This document shows positions 53,118 to 61,539 of a stretch of 64,000 nucleotides of DNA, in pieces. The stretch lies in NCBI GenBank assembly GCA_964495375.1, contig CAZBWM010000005.1, forward strand, positions 62,001 through 126,000, read 5' to 3'. This DNA comes from JAIESQ01 sp964495375. Lineage in GTDB: Bacteria; Planctomycetota; Planctomycetia; Pirellulales; JAEUIK01. The stretch's first letter is position 1. Each line of letters starts with the position of its first letter. Below the pieces are notes generated by a model. That model saw nothing but the letters and a program-made list of their open reading frames with translations, had not been told where the DNA came from and searched no databases. Position numbers and translations under genes: made by a program.

Positions 53118-54137
53118 ATGCCCCAGCGGATGAAGGCCGCGCACATTGTCTCCCCACGTCGGTTGGAAATCGTCGATGTGCCGATTCCCGACATCTCGAA
53201 ACTTGAGGGCGAGCCGATCCTGGTGAAGCTGCACGCCGGCGTGTTGTGCGCGTCCGATTTTCCGCGCTGGCAAGGGGGCGCGTTCAACGTCACGTTTCCA
53301 CGGCCTGTCGGCGACAGCTTGCACGAGTGCGTCGGCGAGATCATCGAAAGTCGGTCGCCGAAGTTTCGCCCTGGCGATTTGACGCTGGCGATTCCGCCCG
53401 ACCAACGCGGTATGAGCGAGTACTTCGTGACCGACGGTTCGATGGCCGTTGCGCTTCCGACGGTGCCCGGCTTCCCGCGCGAGAAACTGATTCTCGGACA
53501 GCCCTTGGGGACGATTCTCTGGGCCGCGCGCAAGTTGCCGAATGTGTTGGGGCTCGACGTGGCAGTCGTCGGCCAAGGACCGATCGGTCTGATGTTCGAT
53601 CACTTGCTGGCGAACATGGGGGCGCGGCGCGTGATCGCGCTGGATAAGGTCGACTATCGCCTGAAGGCCGCGCGAAAGATGAAAGCTACGCACGCGGTGA
53701 ACGTCAACGATGGTGATCCCGTGGCGGCCGTGCGCGAAATCACCGATGGACTTGGCGCCGACATCGTGGTGGAAGCGGTCGGCCATCAGGTGGAGACCGT
53801 ACACCTGGCGATTGCGCTCGCGAAAAAGCACGGTACCGTGCTGGCGTTCGGTGTGCCCGACGCCAAGTTCTATCCGCTGCCGGTGTGGGATTTGATGATC
53901 GAGAACATCCGCTTCATCTCGTCGATTCATCCGCAGGTGGAGCGCGACTTGCCGCTGGCGCTGGCGATGATTCTAGAGGGGCGGATGGATGTGTCGCCGA
54001 TCATCACGCATCGCTTCAGTTTTGAGCAATCGCAGGCGGCGTTCGAGCTGGCGGTCGAGCGCCAAGGCAACCCGATCAAGGTGCTGCTGACGAGCGACAC
54101 ATCGAGTTGGGAACAGCAACCAGAGTTGAAGCTGTAA
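53118..54137 (+). CDS. medium-chain dehydrogenase/reductase (zinc-type alcohol dehydrogenase-like)
   Basis: 339 residues; GAGGAAG at 53105-53111 supports the ATG at 53118. N-terminal GroES-like domain ('VKLHAGVLCASDFPRWQGGA', 'PVGDSLHECVGEI'), then the Rossmann fold 'AVVGQGPIGLMFDHLLANMG' with NAD(P) site and 'ALDKVDYRLKAARKM'. 'GADIVVEAVGHQ' and 'NIRFISSIHPQ' are family blocks. The substrate is unknown; the zinc-binding cysteine at the catalytic site is partly altered (LCASDF). Confidence 0.88.
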   Translation: MPQRMKAAHIVSPRRLEIVDVPIPDISKLEGEPILVKLHAGVLCASDFPRWQGGAFNVTFPRPVGDSLHECVGEIIESRSPKFRPGDLTLAIPPDQRGMSEYFVTDGSMAVALPTVPGFPREKLILGQPLGTILWAARKLPNVLGLDVAVVGQGPIGLMFDHLLANMGARRVIALDKVDYRLKAARKMKATHAVNVNDGDPVAAVREITDGLGADIVVEAVGHQVETVHLAIALAKKHGTVLAFGVPDAKFYPLPVWDLMIENIRFISSIHPQVERDLPLALAMILEGRMDVSPIITHRFSFEQSQAAFELAVERQGNPIKVLLTSDTSSWEQQPELKL

Positions 54138-54186
54138 CTGCCTGATGCTGTCCAAAGCTTGCTGCCCCCGCGCTTCCTCGTTGCGC

Positions 54187-54220
<34 letters not shown>

Positions 54221-54244
54221 TTGCCTGCCTTCGAACGTATTCCG

Positions 54245-54550
54245 CTAACGCGCGATTTGATCTTTCTTGCGTCGGTGCTTAACGCGCACGATTCCACCGT
54301 GATTGATCGCAAGATAGTGGTACTCCCAAAGGCCATTCTTGCGTCGAAATTGACAGCGAATCCAAGGCAAATTCGTCTCGTCAATCTCGTAGACTCGCAA
54401 CGGGCGCCGTCGCGCTAGTAGTCGCTTGTAGACCTGCCGGGTGCTGCGGTGGATTCCGCGATTCGGCAGCAAGAACTCGGGAGGGAATTCCACGAGCCGG
54501 ACGAAGTCGCCGACACGAAGCTGCGTCCATAGTGGTTTTGATCTAGTCAT
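54245..54550 (-). CDS. conserved small basic protein of unknown function
   Basis: 101 residues from ATG 54550; GTG 54562 directly follows the stop of the upstream glycosyltransferase gene and is an alternative. Sequence 'LRVGDFVRLVEFPPEFLLPN' and 'RRPLRVYEIDETNLPWIRCQ' is protein-like with no known domain. Small beta-rich basic proteins of this form recur in planctomycetes; nucleic-acid or peptide binding is possible but unproven. Confidence 0.65.
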   Translation of the reverse strand: MTRSKPLWTQLRVGDFVRLVEFPPEFLLPNRGIHRSTRQVYKRLLARRRPLRVYEIDETNLPWIRCQFRRKNGLWEYHYLAINHGGIVRVKHRRKKDQIAR

Positions 54551-54562
54551 AGCGACTGGCAC

Positions 54563-55756
54563 TCAAGTAGTTGGCGGGTTACCGAGGGTCGCCCCCCTGC
54601 CCTGCCTCAGCACGCGCTCGTAGACGCGGCGAATCTCGCGCGTCATGTGCCGATGATCGAATCGCTCGATACAGCTCGCGCGGCCTGCGCTCCCCAGGCG
54701 CTGGCGCAGCGCTGGGTCGGCCGCTAGCTCAAGAATCGCATCGGCCAACGGTTCGATCGACTCGGGCGGAAGCAAGTAGCCGGTTTCGCCTGGGCGGACC
54801 ACTTCGCGAGCGCCGTCGATGTCGTAACTGATCGCGGGTTTGCCTGCCAATAGCGCTTGCGGCAACGTGCGGGCGAGCCCTTCGCGCAAGCTGGTGTGCG
54901 CGAGCATGTCCATCGCGCTTAAGTAAGCGGGTATCTCCGTTGGCGGTACCAGGCCGGCAAAGTGAAACTTGTCGCTGAGACCACGTCGCGCGATATCGGC
55001 CTGGAGTTGGCCGCGCAAGATACCGTCGCCAACCAGCAGGAAACGCACGCGCGGGTCGCGCGCGACAACTCGTTCGGCCGCGGCGATCAGGTACTCGTGT
55101 CCTTTAAGGTGAAACAAGCGCGCGATCTTGCCGACGACGATGTGCTCGTCGGTGTAGCCAAGCTGCCCGCGCATGTGAGCGCGATGCTCGTTGGCCGCCA
55201 AGAAGGGCTCGACTTCCATGCCGCTGTAAATGGTGGTGAACGATTCGCGCGATGCGATGTTGGCGGTGACCATCAAATCGGTCATGGCGTTGGCTACACA
55301 GATAAAGACGTCGGTGCGCCGCGCGGCCCAGCGTTCGCAAACTTGATAGAAGCGCCGCGCCGCCGCGTTTTGATAGGGATGCCAGGGAGCGCCGTGCACG
55401 GTGTGGACGATCGCGGGTACGCCCAGCGCCCGCGCGGCGGCTCGACCGAGAATGCCTGCCTTCGCGCTATGGGTGTGAACGACGTCGGGACGAAAGTCGG
55501 CCAGCACGCGTCGCACGTGGCGGTAAGCGGTCGCGTCGCGCAGCGGATGAATCTCGCGGCGCATTTCGGGAATGATCGTGGTCGGCACACCGTGCGCGGT
55601 TGCCCGCTCGAGCAAGCTCCCTTCGGGGCCAAGCGGCGGGCCGGTCACCAGCAGCACGTCATCGCCATGTTCGCGCAGCAGGTCTTCGCAGTTGAGGAGC
55701 GTATTCTCCTGCGCCCCGCCGAGGATCATGCGCGTAATGACGTGAGCGACCCGCAT
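54563..55756 (-). CDS. glycosyltransferase family 4 protein
   Basis: 397 residues. GT-B fold: 'VITRMILGGAQENTLLNCED', 'DVVHTHSAKAGILGRAAARA', 'VHTVHGAPWHPYQNAAARRF', 'IARLFHLKGHEYLIAAAERV', 'LVGDGILRGQLQA', and 'SLREGLARTLPQALLAGKPA' (E-x7-E-like motif). Donor and acceptor unknown. The 3' end includes a G-rich repeat (54592-54606) coding for 'RQGRGATLG'. The gene ends 1 bp before the small gene's alternative start and begins 3 bp after truA. Confidence 0.92.
   Translation of the reverse strand: MRVAHVITRMILGGAQENTLLNCEDLLREHGDDVLLVTGPPLGPEGSLLERATAHGVPTTIIPEMRREIHPLRDATAYRHVRRVLADFRPDVVHTHSAKAGILGRAAARALGVPAIVHTVHGAPWHPYQNAAARRFYQVCERWAARRTDVFICVANAMTDLMVTANIASRESFTTIYSGMEVEPFLAANEHRAHMRGQLGYTDEHIVVGKIARLFHLKGHEYLIAAAERVVARDPRVRFLLVGDGILRGQLQADIARRGLSDKFHFAGLVPPTEIPAYLSAMDMLAHTSLREGLARTLPQALLAGKPAISYDIDGAREVVRPGETGYLLPPESIEPLADAILELAADPALRQRLGSAGRASCIERFDHRHMTREIRRVYERVLRQGRGATLGNPPTT
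54592..54606 (-). repeat. G-rich repeat in reverse (CCCCCCTGCCCTGCC)
   Basis: Family copy in the 3' coding end of the GT4 gene, G-rich on the coding strand. Confidence 0.7.
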
Positions 55757-55759
55757 GAT

Positions 55760-56746
55760 CTATTGTACGTTGCCAAGGGTGTGTTCGTTGTGATCGATTC
55801 GCTCTGCGCCCCCCTGCCCTGCTCCGTCGGCGTCCATTCCATCCCCCTCACCCCCAACCCCTCTCCCACGAGGGGAGTAGGGAGCGTAATCGACGCGCAA
55901 CAAGAACAGCCCTTGCGGCGGCGCAGTCGGACCGGCCGCGCGGCGATCCATGGCGGCTAGCGCCTCGGCCGGCCAGGCGATTGGGCGTGCGCCGCGCCCT
56001 ATCTCGACCAGTGTGCCCACGATCGCACGGACCATGTTGTAGAGGAAGCCGTCGGCCTCGATTTCGATGTTGATCAAGTGGTTGTCGGCCGCCGCTGCCG
56101 AGAGCGCTACGGGGAGGACGTGGCCCACGGGGAGGATTTCGCGCGTCGACTGCGCGAGATCAGAAATCTCCCGCGCTGTTTCCGCCGCTCCCCCCCTGCC
56201 CCGCCCCGCTGTGCCGCGCTCGACCGACAGCTCGAATACCGTGCGCACGCTGGTTTGCTTGTTCGGCCAGTTCGATTCGAAGCTGCGAAAGTCGTGCTTG
56301 CCGATGAGTGCTTGCGCCGCTTCGCGCATGGCGCACGCATCGAGCCGTCCGAACACGTGCCAGGCATACTGCCGGGCGAAGACGTCACGCACGGCCCCGT
56401 CGTAGAGCAGGTAACGGTAGCGTTTACGAACTGCATCGCGAATGGCATGAAAGCCCGGCGCGGCGTCCTCGGCCGAGCGAACCGCGATGTCGGCCGGCAG
56501 CCGCGCGTTGAGCGCGGAGCGGATCGACTCGGCGAGGATCTGCGTGTCGGTGTTGACGCTCACCACCTGGCCGAGTGCATGCACGCCGGCGTCGGTCCGC
56601 CCACTGGCGGCGACGCGCACGGTTTCGCCGGTGACTTGCAGCCAGGCGGCTTCGAGAGCCTGCTGCACGGTTGGCTGGCCGGGCTGCACTTGCCAGCCGG
56701 CGTACGCGGTACCGTCGTAGGCCAGCACTAGCTTGAGGGTGCGCAT
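55760..56746 (-). CDS. truA: tRNA pseudouridine synthase A
   Basis: 328 residues from ATG 56746. It forms pseudouridine at positions 38-40 of tRNA anticodon arms. Catalytic D52 in 'ASGRTDAGVHALGQV'; 'LAYDGTAYAGWQVQ', 'RYRYLLYDG', 'FRSFESNWPNKQTSVRTVFE' and 'EADGFLYNMVRAIVGTLVEI' follow. It is about 70 residues longer than usual. An insert (AGRGRGGAAETAREI...) and the last 40 residues (SPRGRGVGGEGDGM... DGAGQGGAERIDH) are encoded by G-rich repeats at 56190-56207 and 55809-55877. The core is intact. Confidence 0.94.
   Translation of the reverse strand: MRTLKLVLAYDGTAYAGWQVQPGQPTVQQALEAAWLQVTGETVRVAASGRTDAGVHALGQVVSVNTDTQILAESIRSALNARLPADIAVRSAEDAAPGFHAIRDAVRKRYRYLLYDGAVRDVFARQYAWHVFGRLDACAMREAAQALIGKHDFRSFESNWPNKQTSVRTVFELSVERGTAGRGRGGAAETAREISDLAQSTREILPVGHVLPVALSAAAADNHLINIEIEADGFLYNMVRAIVGTLVEIGRGARPIAWPAEALAAMDRRAAGPTAPPQGLFLLRVDYAPYSPRGRGVGGEGDGMDADGAGQGGAERIDHNEHTLGNVQ
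55809..55877 (-). repeat. G-rich repeat plus CCCCTCACCCCCAACCCCTC element in truA tail
   Basis: CCCCCCTGCCCTGC at 55809-55822 and 'CCCCCTCACCCCCAACCCCT' from 55843, which pairs with ACGAGGGGA after it. Both are translated into the non-conserved C-terminus of TruA. Confidence 0.7.
56190..56207 (-). repeat. G-rich repeat in reverse inside truA
   Basis: CCCCCCCTGCCCCGCCCC, a variant of the family, in the insert of the truA catalytic domain. Confidence 0.65.
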
Positions 56747-56791
56747 GAATGGAAATGCCGATTCGCGGGATGCGAACTGCAATTCGCTGAG

Positions 56792-57832
56792 CTACCGCGC
56801 GGCGGCCGCCTGGCGAGCCCGACTCATCAGTAGCTCCGCAATCTGCACAGCGTTGGTGGCGGCCCCCTTGCGGAGGTTGTCACTTACGCACCAGAAGGCC
56901 AGGCCGTTGGGGCTCGACAGATCTTCGCGAATCCGCCCAATGAAGGTTTCGTTGCGGCCATCGCAGGTGCGCGGCATCGGGTACTGCTTGGCTTCGAGAT
57001 CGTCGACGACAACCAACCCTGGCGTGGCGGCGAACAACTCGCGGGCCTCGTCGACGGAGAGCTTGCGTTCGGTCTCGACCAGGATGCTCTCGCTGTGGCA
57101 GTTGGCCACGGGCACGCGCACGCAGGTGGGGCAAACCAGTATCGATTCATCCCCCAAGATCTTCCGCGTCTCGCGGACCATCTTGATCTCTTCCGACGTG
57201 TAGCCCTGCTGCTTCGGCGAGCCGATCTGCGGAATGAGGTTGAAGGCGATCGGGTGCGCAAACGTCTCGTACTGGTAATTGTCGCCGGCCATTTCGGTGC
57301 GCGTCGCTTCTTCAAGTTCGCGCGAGCCATTCAACCCCGCCCCGCTGGTCGCCTGATAGGTACTGACGATCACGCGCCGCACGCGGGCGGCGTCGTGCAG
57401 CGGCTTGAGCGACTGCACCATCTGCGTGGTCGAGCAGTTCGGGCTGGCGATGATGCCGCGGTGATCGTCGACGGCCTCGGGATTGACTTCAGGAATCACG
57501 AGCGGCACCGTCGGGTCCATGCGCCAGTAGCCACTCTCGTCGATCACCACGGTGCCGTGCTTGACGGCTGCGGGGGCGAAGTCGCGAGCGATTTCGTCGG
57601 GCGTGCTACCGATGGCCAGGTCGATGCCGGCGAACGCCGCGGGAGTCATCTCTTCGATCGTGTGTTGGCGGCCGCGGAACGTGATCGTGCCGCCGGCCGA
57701 ACGCTTCGAGGCCAGAAACTTGACGCGCTCGATGGGGAACTCGCGCTCTTCCAACAGGGCCAGAATGATCCGCCCGACCGCGCCTGTGGCGCCGACGATG
57801 GCCAAAGACTCGTACACGCTTCCTTCTCCCAT
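56792..57832 (-). CDS. asd: aspartate-semialdehyde dehydrogenase
   Basis: 346 residues from ATG 57832, the first codon before 'LAIVGATGAVG'. It reduces aspartyl phosphate in lysine/threonine/methionine synthesis. Catalytic C133 in 'ASPNCSTTQMV'; other blocks are 'SKRSAGG', 'HGTVVIDESGYWRMDPTVPL', 'GSRELEEATRTE' and 'ESILVETERKLSVDEAREL'. NADPH site GATGAVG at 14-20. In-frame codons up to 58045 are not conserved. Confidence 0.95.
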   Translation of the reverse strand: MGEGSVYESLAIVGATGAVGRIILALLEEREFPIERVKFLASKRSAGGTITFRGRQHTIEEMTPAAFAGIDLAIGSTPDEIARDFAPAAVKHGTVVIDESGYWRMDPTVPLVIPEVNPEAVDDHRGIIASPNCSTTQMVQSLKPLHDAARVRRVIVSTYQATSGAGLNGSRELEEATRTEMAGDNYQYETFAHPIAFNLIPQIGSPKQQGYTSEEIKMVRETRKILGDESILVCPTCVRVPVANCHSESILVETERKLSVDEARELFAATPGLVVVDDLEAKQYPMPRTCDGRNETFIGRIREDLSSPNGLAFWCVSDNLRKGAATNAVQIAELLMSRARQAAAAR

Positions 57833-57974
57833 TTGACGAAGATGACTGGGCCGAGAACTTGACCTAACAACCGCCAGGCAGGTTCGCGGCGTCGGGCCCA
57901 TGAATCGGTCAAGCGCCCAACCAACTAATATACGGCGCAACATGCTGAGCCGTAAGGAGCGACCGAGCCGCGCG

Positions 57975-59108
57975 TTACCCGACTTTCGACGTCGGATTTC
58001 CCTGCGGGCGGCGCGTGCGCACGGTAGGGGCGGTCGACGAACCAACGGCGGCGATGGGCGTGCCGGGAGCGGCTGCCGGGCGCGATTTCACTCGATTCGC
58101 GGGGGGCGTGGCGTGCGTCTCGGTGGTCCCCCCCGGCCCTGCCCCTTCGATGACGCGCCGCACGATCCACGGTGAAATGAAGGCCGCGTTGCCGATCAGC
58201 ATTGCCAGCCCGAAGGTGATCATCCCCAGCCCGAAGGCGATGCCCAAGTGGAGCGGCAAGGCCAGCGCGATCACGATGGGGCGGGTAAGCCGTGGCCAGA
58301 CCAGGGCGCAGTAAGAAACTTCCCAAGCGATGGTGACGTGCGTCATCAGGGCCACGGTCATGGGCCAGGTGGCCAGCCAGGTGAGCTCGATCGATTGATA
58401 CTCGAGATTGGCGACCGCGCCCCACAGGGCGCTGCCGTTCCACCAGGCGGGCCCTTGCAGCTTCGAGATGCCGGCAAAGAAATAGATCACGCACATGTGC
58501 AGTTGCATGAGCCGCGTGGCGATGTTGGCGCCGACGCTCGCCGGCACCGGCGCAGCAGCGGGGGACGAAAGATGCCGCGTCGCCAGCCAGCGATCGACCG
58601 AGTAGCGCGCACCGCTGGGGCCGAGCATCAAGTACATGGCCAGCAGTCCGTTGATCTGGTCGAGACCGAACAAACTGCCCGGCAGCCGATTCACGTAAGC
58701 GACGGTGATCACGTAGGCCAGCACCGAGGTGATGCGGCTATACCAGCCGATCGTGAGCATCGCGAACACGACCAGCCCCGCGAGATGCACGGTCCAGAGC
58801 ACACCATTGGACTTGATCAGCCAGAGGTAGCTCCAGGCGAACGAGGTTTCGACCGGCACGGTGCGGAGGTCGTCCGACACCGAGTTCATGTAGCTCTGCA
58901 CGGCCTCGGGCTGGAGCCAACTGTTGGGCCCGAGGAAATCGTCGAGCCCGCGCGTCCACACCAGATGCGTGTAGAAGAGCATCGCGCCGGCGAGAATCCG
59001 GATGAGCGACAGCGTCGCGGGATCGACGGCCGAGAACCAGAAGCGGTCCCAGGCGGCAACCGTGCCGCGCAGCAACTCGCGCACGTAGTCGGTGATTAGG
59101 CGTATCAT
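57975..59108 (-). CDS. HTTM-domain membrane protein (vitamin K-dependent gamma-carboxylase-like)
   Basis: 377 residues. Horizontally transferred transmembrane (HTTM) pattern: 'SAVDPATLSLIRILAGAMLF', 'FLGPNSWLQPEAV', 'QINGLLAMYLMLGPSGARYS', 'QLHMCVIYFFAGISKLQGPA' and 'LPLHLGIAFGLGMITFGLAM'. Six or more helices. The C-terminal 60 residues are Pro/Thr/Arg-rich and partly repeat-derived (G-rich variant at 58128-58144). The start overlaps the stop of the next gene by 4 nt. Carboxylation activity is not established. Confidence 0.85.
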   Translation of the reverse strand: MIRLITDYVRELLRGTVAAWDRFWFSAVDPATLSLIRILAGAMLFYTHLVWTRGLDDFLGPNSWLQPEAVQSYMNSVSDDLRTVPVETSFAWSYLWLIKSNGVLWTVHLAGLVVFAMLTIGWYSRITSVLAYVITVAYVNRLPGSLFGLDQINGLLAMYLMLGPSGARYSVDRWLATRHLSSPAAAPVPASVGANIATRLMQLHMCVIYFFAGISKLQGPAWWNGSALWGAVANLEYQSIELTWLATWPMTVALMTHVTIAWEVSYCALVWPRLTRPIVIALALPLHLGIAFGLGMITFGLAMLIGNAAFISPWIVRRVIEGAGPGGTTETHATPPANRVKSRPAAAPGTPIAAVGSSTAPTVRTRRPQGNPTSKVG

Positions 59109-59887
59109 AGGTCTTCCGCCGTGTAGCTCTTCTGGAACAGTTCGACGTAGAGCGACGCATCGCTGAGCGTCTTGACGCGCCGCTCGGCGATCTCTTGCGG
59201 GAACGGCAAGTTGTGACGCACCAGCCGGATCGTGACGCGCTGGGCCTGGTGCTTACGCAGCAAGTGCGTCGCGTAGGAACGGCAATAGGCGTCGAACAAC
59301 GCTTGCTGCTTGGCGAAGGCTTCTTGGGCTGTGGTCGATGGCGGTAGAGTTTCGCGGCCGGGGACCGTTTCGATGCCGGCCAAGGCGTCGCGGCGCGGCG
59401 CGGGCGTGGCCGCTGGCGTATCTCCGCCAGCCGGTGGGGCTGGCATCGGGCCGTCGCCATTGACGTTGCCGTACAGCATGTTTAGGAATTCGGTCAGCAT
59501 GAAGTGACGGTGATACAGCAGCCGCGGCTGCTCTTGAGCAAGGTTCGGGATTTCGCCGGCGAGCTGTTTGCCGCCGGGCAGTTCAAGCTCGTAGCGCACC
59601 AGATGGCTTGGCCCCGGCTCGGGAGCGAAGAAGTGGTAACCGTGATTGAGGAACGCCACTTCGACATAAGGTCGATAGAAGCGCCACAGTCGCTGCGCGA
59701 TCGGCGAACCCTCGATCGACCAGGGGCAAACCACCAGCGCCAAAACATGGAACGCCAACAGCGCGCTGAGCACAATCTTCCCGGCAGGGCTCAACCGTGG
59801 CGCCGCGGGCTGTGGCGCCGCAGAGGATGACTTCGCAGATGGTGATGCCGCGGAGGGCGTCGCCGCCGTGACTCGATTGTCGGCCAT
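59105..59887 (-). CDS. membrane-anchored partner of the HTTM protein
   Basis: 260 residues from ATG 59887. An Ala/Ser/Pro-rich N-terminus leads to one membrane helix (about 36-54, 'IVLSALLAFHVLALVVCPWS'), then a soluble extracytoplasmic domain with 'YHFFAPEPGPSHLVRYELEL' and 'SYATHLLRKHQAQRVTIRLV'. Its TGA overlaps the HTTM start (ATGA). Paired genes of this type accompany HTTM proteins in planctomycetes; the role is not known. Confidence 0.75.
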   Translation of the reverse strand: MADNRVTAATPSAASPSAKSSSAAPQPAAPRLSPAGKIVLSALLAFHVLALVVCPWSIEGSPIAQRLWRFYRPYVEVAFLNHGYHFFAPEPGPSHLVRYELELPGGKQLAGEIPNLAQEQPRLLYHRHFMLTEFLNMLYGNVNGDGPMPAPPAGGDTPAATPAPRRDALAGIETVPGRETLPPSTTAQEAFAKQQALFDAYCRSYATHLLRKHQAQRVTIRLVRHNLPFPQEIAERRVKTLSDASLYVELFQKSYTAEDL

Positions 59888-60049
59888 CGTGCTCGTCCTC
59901 GATTGCTGCTGGATCGGCCGCCGGGGGGCGGGCTCGCGCTGGCTGCTTGATACCAAGCGAGTGGTCGCCAGTCACGTGCCGTGTCGCCGGCCGTCTGTCG
60001 ATTCTTATCGACCAGCCGTGTGTGCGGATCAATCCGCAGGAAACAAAGA

Positions 60050-60083
60050 AACCCTCGCACGGGTTGGAACCCGTGCGAGGGTT
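60050..60083 (-). terminator. intrinsic terminator of the TIGR03000 gene
   Basis: AACCCTCGCACGGGTT-GG-AACCCGTGCGAGGGTT, a perfect 16-bp inverted repeat 90 bp downstream of the TIGR03000 stop on the minus strand, followed on that strand by TTTCTTTGTTT. Confidence 0.75.
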
Positions 60084-60172
60084 ATGACTTTCGTAGGTGG
60101 GGCGCCAATCGCAGCGGCGTTGTGCCACACGGGCACAGCTACCGTGCGGCGGTGCCGTACTGCTGTGGCAAA

Positions 60173-61210
60173 CTAGCGGGTCGAGGCGACGCTGTCGGCG
60201 TCAAACTCGATCGCCAGGTCGCGGTCCTGCCCACCGATGAGCGAGATCGTCGACTCTTTGCTCAGCGTTTGCCCGTTGCGGGTCAGTTCGACACGCACGG
60301 TGTAATCGTTCCAGTTCTCGCCGCTGGCCAATCGCGTGGTGGTGAACTCACGCTCTTCGCCGGTGCTCTGGGTCTCTTTGCCGGCCAGGTAAACCTTGGC
60401 GTCGGCGGGGACGTTCAGACGCAACGTGGTCGACACAGGCTTGGCGGCGACGCGATCTTCACCGGTCGGAGCATCGAAGGCGAATTCCAGGCTGGCCTTC
60501 TGGCCGCTGGTCAACACGATTTGCTTCGTGTCGATGACCTTCTTGCCGTCGCGGACGATCTCGGCACGCACTTCGTAGGCGTAGTTCGCGCCACGGCGGA
60601 GGCCGCGAGAAACGAACCGACGCTCACTGCCTTGGCTGGTCGTGGCCGACCCGTTGACGAACACCTTGGCTTCGGTCGGCACCCACACGCTCAGCATCAC
60701 AGCGTCTTGGCCGAGGCTGGCCGAAGGGGAGCCTTCAACCGGAGCGGCGCCTTCGGATGGCACAGCGTCAGCCGGGACAGCTCCTTCGGGCACGACCTGA
60801 TAGCCGCCGCTATGGCCGGCGCTACCGCCGCTCGAGCCACCGCTCGAACCGCCGCTGGAGCCCCACGAGCCCGACGAACCGCCCGAGCTACCACCGCTCG
60901 AACCGTAGTAATAGACGTATCCGCCGCTCGAGCCATGCGAGCCCGAGCTGCCGCCACTGGAGCCCCATGAACCGGACGAACCGCCCGACGAGCCACCGCT
61001 CGAATGGTGCCAACGACGATGTCCGCCCGACGAACCGCCGGACGAACCCCAAGAGCCCGAGCTACCGCCCGAGCTTCCGCCAGAACTACCCCAAGACCCC
61101 GACGAACCATGTCGGCGCCAGAACGCCTTCGCTTCGGTGGCATCGGCAGCGAAAATCGCCAGCCCAACGCCTGCGAGGGTCAGCAGTCGTGTGAACGTCA
61201 TGCCAGCCAT
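60173..61210 (-). CDS. secreted protein with two TIGR03000 domains and a Ser/Gly-rich tract
   Basis: 345 residues. Signal peptide to about residue 28. Residues about 34-138 are a GSSGG/GSSGSWGSSGGS low-complexity array with Trp and Tyr insertions. Then a short Pro/Glu/Ala linker and two tandem TIGR03000 domains, 'LSVWVPTEAKVFVNGSATTS' and 'LRLNVPADAKVYLAGKETQS'. That domain is planctomycete-specific and probably sits on the cell surface. GGGGAG 10 nt upstream supports the ATG at 61210. The promoter candidate is at 61271-61298. Confidence 0.85.
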   Translation of the reverse strand: MAGMTFTRLLTLAGVGLAIFAADATEAKAFWRRHGSSGSWGSSGGSSGGSSGSWGSSGGSSGGHRRWHHSSGGSSGGSSGSWGSSGGSSGSHGSSGGYVYYYGSSGGSSGGSSGSWGSSGGSSGGSSGGSAGHSGGYQVVPEGAVPADAVPSEGAAPVEGSPSASLGQDAVMLSVWVPTEAKVFVNGSATTSQGSERRFVSRGLRRGANYAYEVRAEIVRDGKKVIDTKQIVLTSGQKASLEFAFDAPTGEDRVAAKPVSTTLRLNVPADAKVYLAGKETQSTGEEREFTTTRLASGENWNDYTVRVELTRNGQTLSKESTISLIGGQDRDLAIEFDADSVASTR

Positions 61211-61270
61211 CTGTTTCTTGCTCCCCGGAAAGGTTTAGAGATTGACTTCGGTGTGCGTTCTTACCGTCAG

Positions 61271-61298
61271 AACATAGCAACCGTAGCTTGCAATTCAA
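61271..61298 (-). promoter_or_regulatory. sigma70-like promoter of the TIGR03000 gene
   Basis: On the minus strand TTGAAT at 61298-61293, spacer 16 nt, TATGTT at 61276-61271, about 60 bp before the ATG. Each hexamer has four of six consensus bases. Prediction only. Confidence 0.4.
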
Positions 61299-61539
61299 GA
61301 AACTGCGTAGATTTTTTTGTTCAAGGGGTGTGCGAAATCTGCACAAGATATAACGGTTATTACTGGCAGAACCGCGCCCACGGGACCTACTCAAACCATG
61401 CCCTCGATTTCCTAAACCTCCCAGTCACTACATCCGGCAAATGCCGTTGGGTCGTGCGAGTCGACTTCGGTATGCTCTCCCGCATGCGCGCCCCTTAGCG
61501 CCGCGTAACACCCAGACGCGAGGGCGCAACCCAGGGAGG

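Noticed and set aside
60690..61090. CRISPR-like array in the Ser/Gly-rich part of the TIGR03000 gene
   Set aside because: The DNA repeat is a translated GSSGG array of 9-15-bp units without spacers or cas genes.
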